In this document: positions 14,565 through 15,594 of the stretch, piece by piece
How the letters are laid out: each line of letters starts with the position of its first letter
Position numbering within the stretch: the stretch's first letter is position 1
Origin: DATNBT01 sp964579765
GTDB lineage: Bacteria; Acidobacteriota; Vicinamibacteria; Vicinamibacterales; CAVVIG01
Reading direction: 5' to 3'
NCBI GenBank assembly: GCA_964579765.1
Contig: CAZOIK010000476.1
Coordinates: 1 to 15,594, forward strand
Length of the DNA: 15,594 nt
Program-made: the position numbers and the translations under genes
The notes under the pieces: generated by a model
What the model was told of the DNA's origin: nothing
Seen by the model: the letters and a program-made list of their open reading frames with translations, nothing else
Databases searched by the model: none

Positions 14565-14646
14565 AGGCGCACTCGTGCAAGCGCTGCACCATCGGTCTGA
14601 GGATGGCGGGCGCAAACACAGATGGAATCGACACGAATCCCGCATC

Positions 14647-14662
14647 GTGCCGTGATCGGCAC
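14647..14662. promoter_or_regulatory. Inverted repeat upstream of the orphan response regulator, operator candidate
   Basis: GTGCCG-TGAT-CGGCAC is a perfect six-base inverted repeat with a four-base spacer, 83 bases before the GTG of the regulator gene. On the minus strand it directly follows an extended -10-like TTGGTATGGT (complement of 14661-14670), so it would lie around the start of transcription if that promoter is real. Confidence 0.35.
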
Positions 14663-14686
14663 CATACCAAACGCTGATCGTCGAGC

Positions 14687-14743
14687 CGAACGAAGAGATC
14701 CTGAATTGATCACGAACGAAGACGAGTCGATACACAACGAAGT
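14687..14743. repeat. Three short direct repeats with core AACGAAG (CTTCGTT on the minus strand)
   Basis: CGAACGAAGA occurs at 14687-14696 and again at 14713-14722, and a shorter copy CAACGAAGT at 14735-14743. Core-to-core steps are 26 and 21 bases. They lie upstream of the orphan regulator's possible promoter and may be binding sites, but chance in a small region cannot be excluded. Confidence 0.35.
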
Positions 14744-15117
14744 CACGGCCGTAACCAGACGAATTCCTGAATAGTCACTGCGAAGTGCCGTTCTGCCGGG
14801 CGACGCGAAACGGCATCGCACAAGGATGTCGAACTACGCGCCGGAATCCGACCGTTCGGTCGTTCGCGATCGCCCCCATCCGCTCTGACGCCGATCCATT
14901 CCGACAAAGATGGCGCGCCCGCGCCGTCGGATCGACCGCGCGGTTGCTTTCTGCGGCGTTACACCATCGCTGCGAACGTGCGAACGGCGGCATCGTCGTT
15001 GCTCCAACACGCGGCATCACCTCAGTCGGACCGTACTCGCACGATACGGTGAGCCGTGCGATGCGGCGAAGGTTTCAACGGAAACTCCGCGAATCTTCAT
15101 ACCCGGTCTCGACGTTT

Positions 15118-15185
15118 CTTAATGAGCCGGGCCGCGCGACCTAATGCGCGCTCGCGGAAGTTCCTAAGCGCCTCGTCGCTACAGT
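15118..15185 (+). promoter_or_regulatory. Second phased CTTAA-type box set with a -10-like TACAGT, upstream of the secreted-protein gene
   Basis: CTTAAT (15118-15123), CCTAAT (15140-15145) and CCTAAG (15163-15168) are spaced by 22 and 23 bases, two helical turns each. CCTAAGCGCCTC here closely resembles CTTAGGCGCTC in the array at 11381. TACAGT (15180-15185) begins 17 bases after the last box start, with no -35 of its own, the arrangement expected for a promoter that depends on a PhoB/PmrA-type activator. Site function is inferred. Confidence 0.55.
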
Positions 15186-15195
15186 CGGTCCTCAG

Positions 15196-15216
15196 CGGGC
15201 GCATTCATCGCGCCCG
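15196..15216 (+). promoter_or_regulatory. 5'-UTR hairpin abutting the ribosome binding site
   Basis: CGGGCGC (15196-15202) and GCGCCCG (15210-15216) form a perfect seven-base GC-rich stem with loop ATTCATC. The AGGAG ribosome binding site (15217-15221) begins at the very next base, ten bases before the ATG at 15232. The stem may stabilise the leader or modulate access to the site. Confidence 0.5.
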
Positions 15217-15231
15217 AGGAGAAGACAGGTC

Positions 15232-15591
15232 ATGAAGAAGGAAGTGTTCGCAGTTGTGTCGATGGCGATGGTGCTCGCGTACGCGATGCCAAAGGCATCG
15301 ACGACACGCGTCGTCGGGGTGCTCGCTGACGTCGAGCGGCACAGCCCGCCGACGCTCCAGCTGACGTCGAAGGGCAGCGATTCGAAGACGGTGCACACCG
15401 ACGAGAAGACGGCCTACATGAAATGGGTGACGCACAAGCCGTGGCAGGGCGGCGAACGCATCGATTCAAGCGCTCTGGTCCAGGGGCGCTGCGTGGAGGT
15501 CGAGCTGTCGGACGGCAACGTCGCCAAAGTCGTACGCGTCAGCGACGAGCCTGCGGGCTCTGTGTTCGATCCATGCCGCGGCCGCCGGTGA
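15232..15591 (+). CDS. Small secreted protein, DUF5666-like OB-type fold
   Basis: A 119-residue protein with a Sec signal peptide (MKKEVFAVVSMAMVLAYA, cleavage probably near residues 18-23). The mature part begins VVGVLADVERHSPPTLQLTSKGSDSK and continues TVHTDEKTAYMKW, a pattern of short beta strands like the DUF5666 proteins common in Acidobacteriota. Then come WVTHKPWQGGERIDSSALVQGRCVEVEL and a final VRVSDEP. Two cysteines (C87, C115) could form a disulfide in the periplasm. Function unknown; metal or ligand binding is possible but not shown. The ATG is supported by AGGAG ten bases upstream. It has its own phased-box promoter region and is not in an operon with anything visible here. Confidence 0.8.
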   Translation: MKKEVFAVVSMAMVLAYAMPKASTTRVVGVLADVERHSPPTLQLTSKGSDSKTVHTDEKTAYMKWVTHKPWQGGERIDSSALVQGRCVEVELSDGNVAKVVRVSDEPAGSVFDPCRGRR

Positions 15592-15594
15592 CGC

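Larger units (their letters stand above)
14565..15231. other. Noncoding intergenic region of about 670 bp with several small repeats
   Basis: No convincing gene was found on either strand; the open frames lack recognisable domains, ribosome binding sites and the codon bias of neighbours. Base composition looks less GC-rich than the genes. The region holds the upstream controls of the minus-strand operon on the left and of the secreted-protein gene on the right. Small inverted repeats are visible: GTGCCG/CGGCAC (14647-14662), CGACCG/CGGTCG (14849-14862) and ACCGTA/TACGGT (15030-15050). TCCTGAAT is repeated at 14699 and 14765, each followed closely by TCAC. I cannot assign promoters for the minus-strand operon with confidence. 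Confidence 0.6.

Noticed and set aside
14640..14670. Possible sigma54 -24/-12 promoter on the minus strand near CGGCACGATGCGG
   Set aside because: A GG element is present, but the GC at the -12 position with correct spacing is missing.
14565..14735. 57-residue N-terminal extension of the orphan response regulator
   Set aside because: Receiver domains start at the chosen GTG; the extension has no conserved feature and covers the candidate promoter and inverted repeat.
14785..15144. 119-codon + strand frame in the intergenic region
   Set aside because: Ser/Arg/Thr-rich, no domain, no ribosome binding site, and it overlaps the phased-box region of the next gene.
1..15594. CRISPR arrays, tRNA or rRNA genes, insertion sequences, prophage or attachment sites
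   Set aside because: Looked for by eye; no spaced long repeats, tRNA-like cloverleaf, transposase motifs or integrase genes were seen.

Overview
The window is GC-rich bacterial chromosomal DNA with densely packed, often overlapping genes and frequent GTG/TTG starts. Protein style, operon layout and a DUF5666-like secreted protein point to Acidobacteriota (perhaps the Vicinamibacteria). That placement is an inference; no rRNA or other decisive marker is present.

Left half (1-7146), housekeeping. A + strand operon holds the 3' part of coaBC (CoA biosynthesis; the 5' end lies outside the window), a family-4 Fe-S uracil-DNA glycosylase and priA. It converges on a - strand pair: an HU/IHF-type DNA-binding protein read from a near-consensus sigma70 promoter, followed by an M50 site-2-protease-like membrane metalloprotease. 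A palindromic cluster of octamer repeats lies between priA and the protease. Divergent from HU is der (double-GTPase ribosome assembly factor), whose acidic linker contains a heptamer tandem repeat, followed by a small four-helix SMR/DMT-like membrane protein.

Centre (7147-11588), a potassium and second-messenger locus. A well-conserved ydaO-type c-di-AMP riboswitch sits directly upstream of a KimA-like APC-family potassium importer with a USP-like cytosolic tail. Overlapping genes follow for a shortened KdpD-like kinase (DUF4118 + HisKA + HATPase, no N-terminal KdpD/USP part) and a KdpE-like response regulator. The regulator stop codon overlaps a helically phased array of CTTAAG/CTTAGG sites resembling PmrA/QseB-type boxes, which precedes a 37-residue KdpF-like membrane peptide. 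No kdpABC is present in the window.

Right part (11588-15594). A - strand operon of three overlapping genes encodes a second, orphan KdpE-like regulator, a membrane-anchored HExxH metallopeptidase and a GAF-AAA-Fis sigma54 activator with GAFTDA instead of GAFTGA. About 670 bp of noncoding DNA follows, with inverted and direct repeats. A second set of phased CTTAAT/CCTAAT/CCTAAG sites then precedes a TACAGT -10-like element, a 5'-UTR hairpin and a secreted DUF5666-like protein.

The most interesting reading is a potassium-homeostasis module in which c-di-AMP sensed by RNA and KdpDE-type phosphorelay act on one importer, with the same box class marking two further outputs: a KdpF-like microprotein and a secreted protein.
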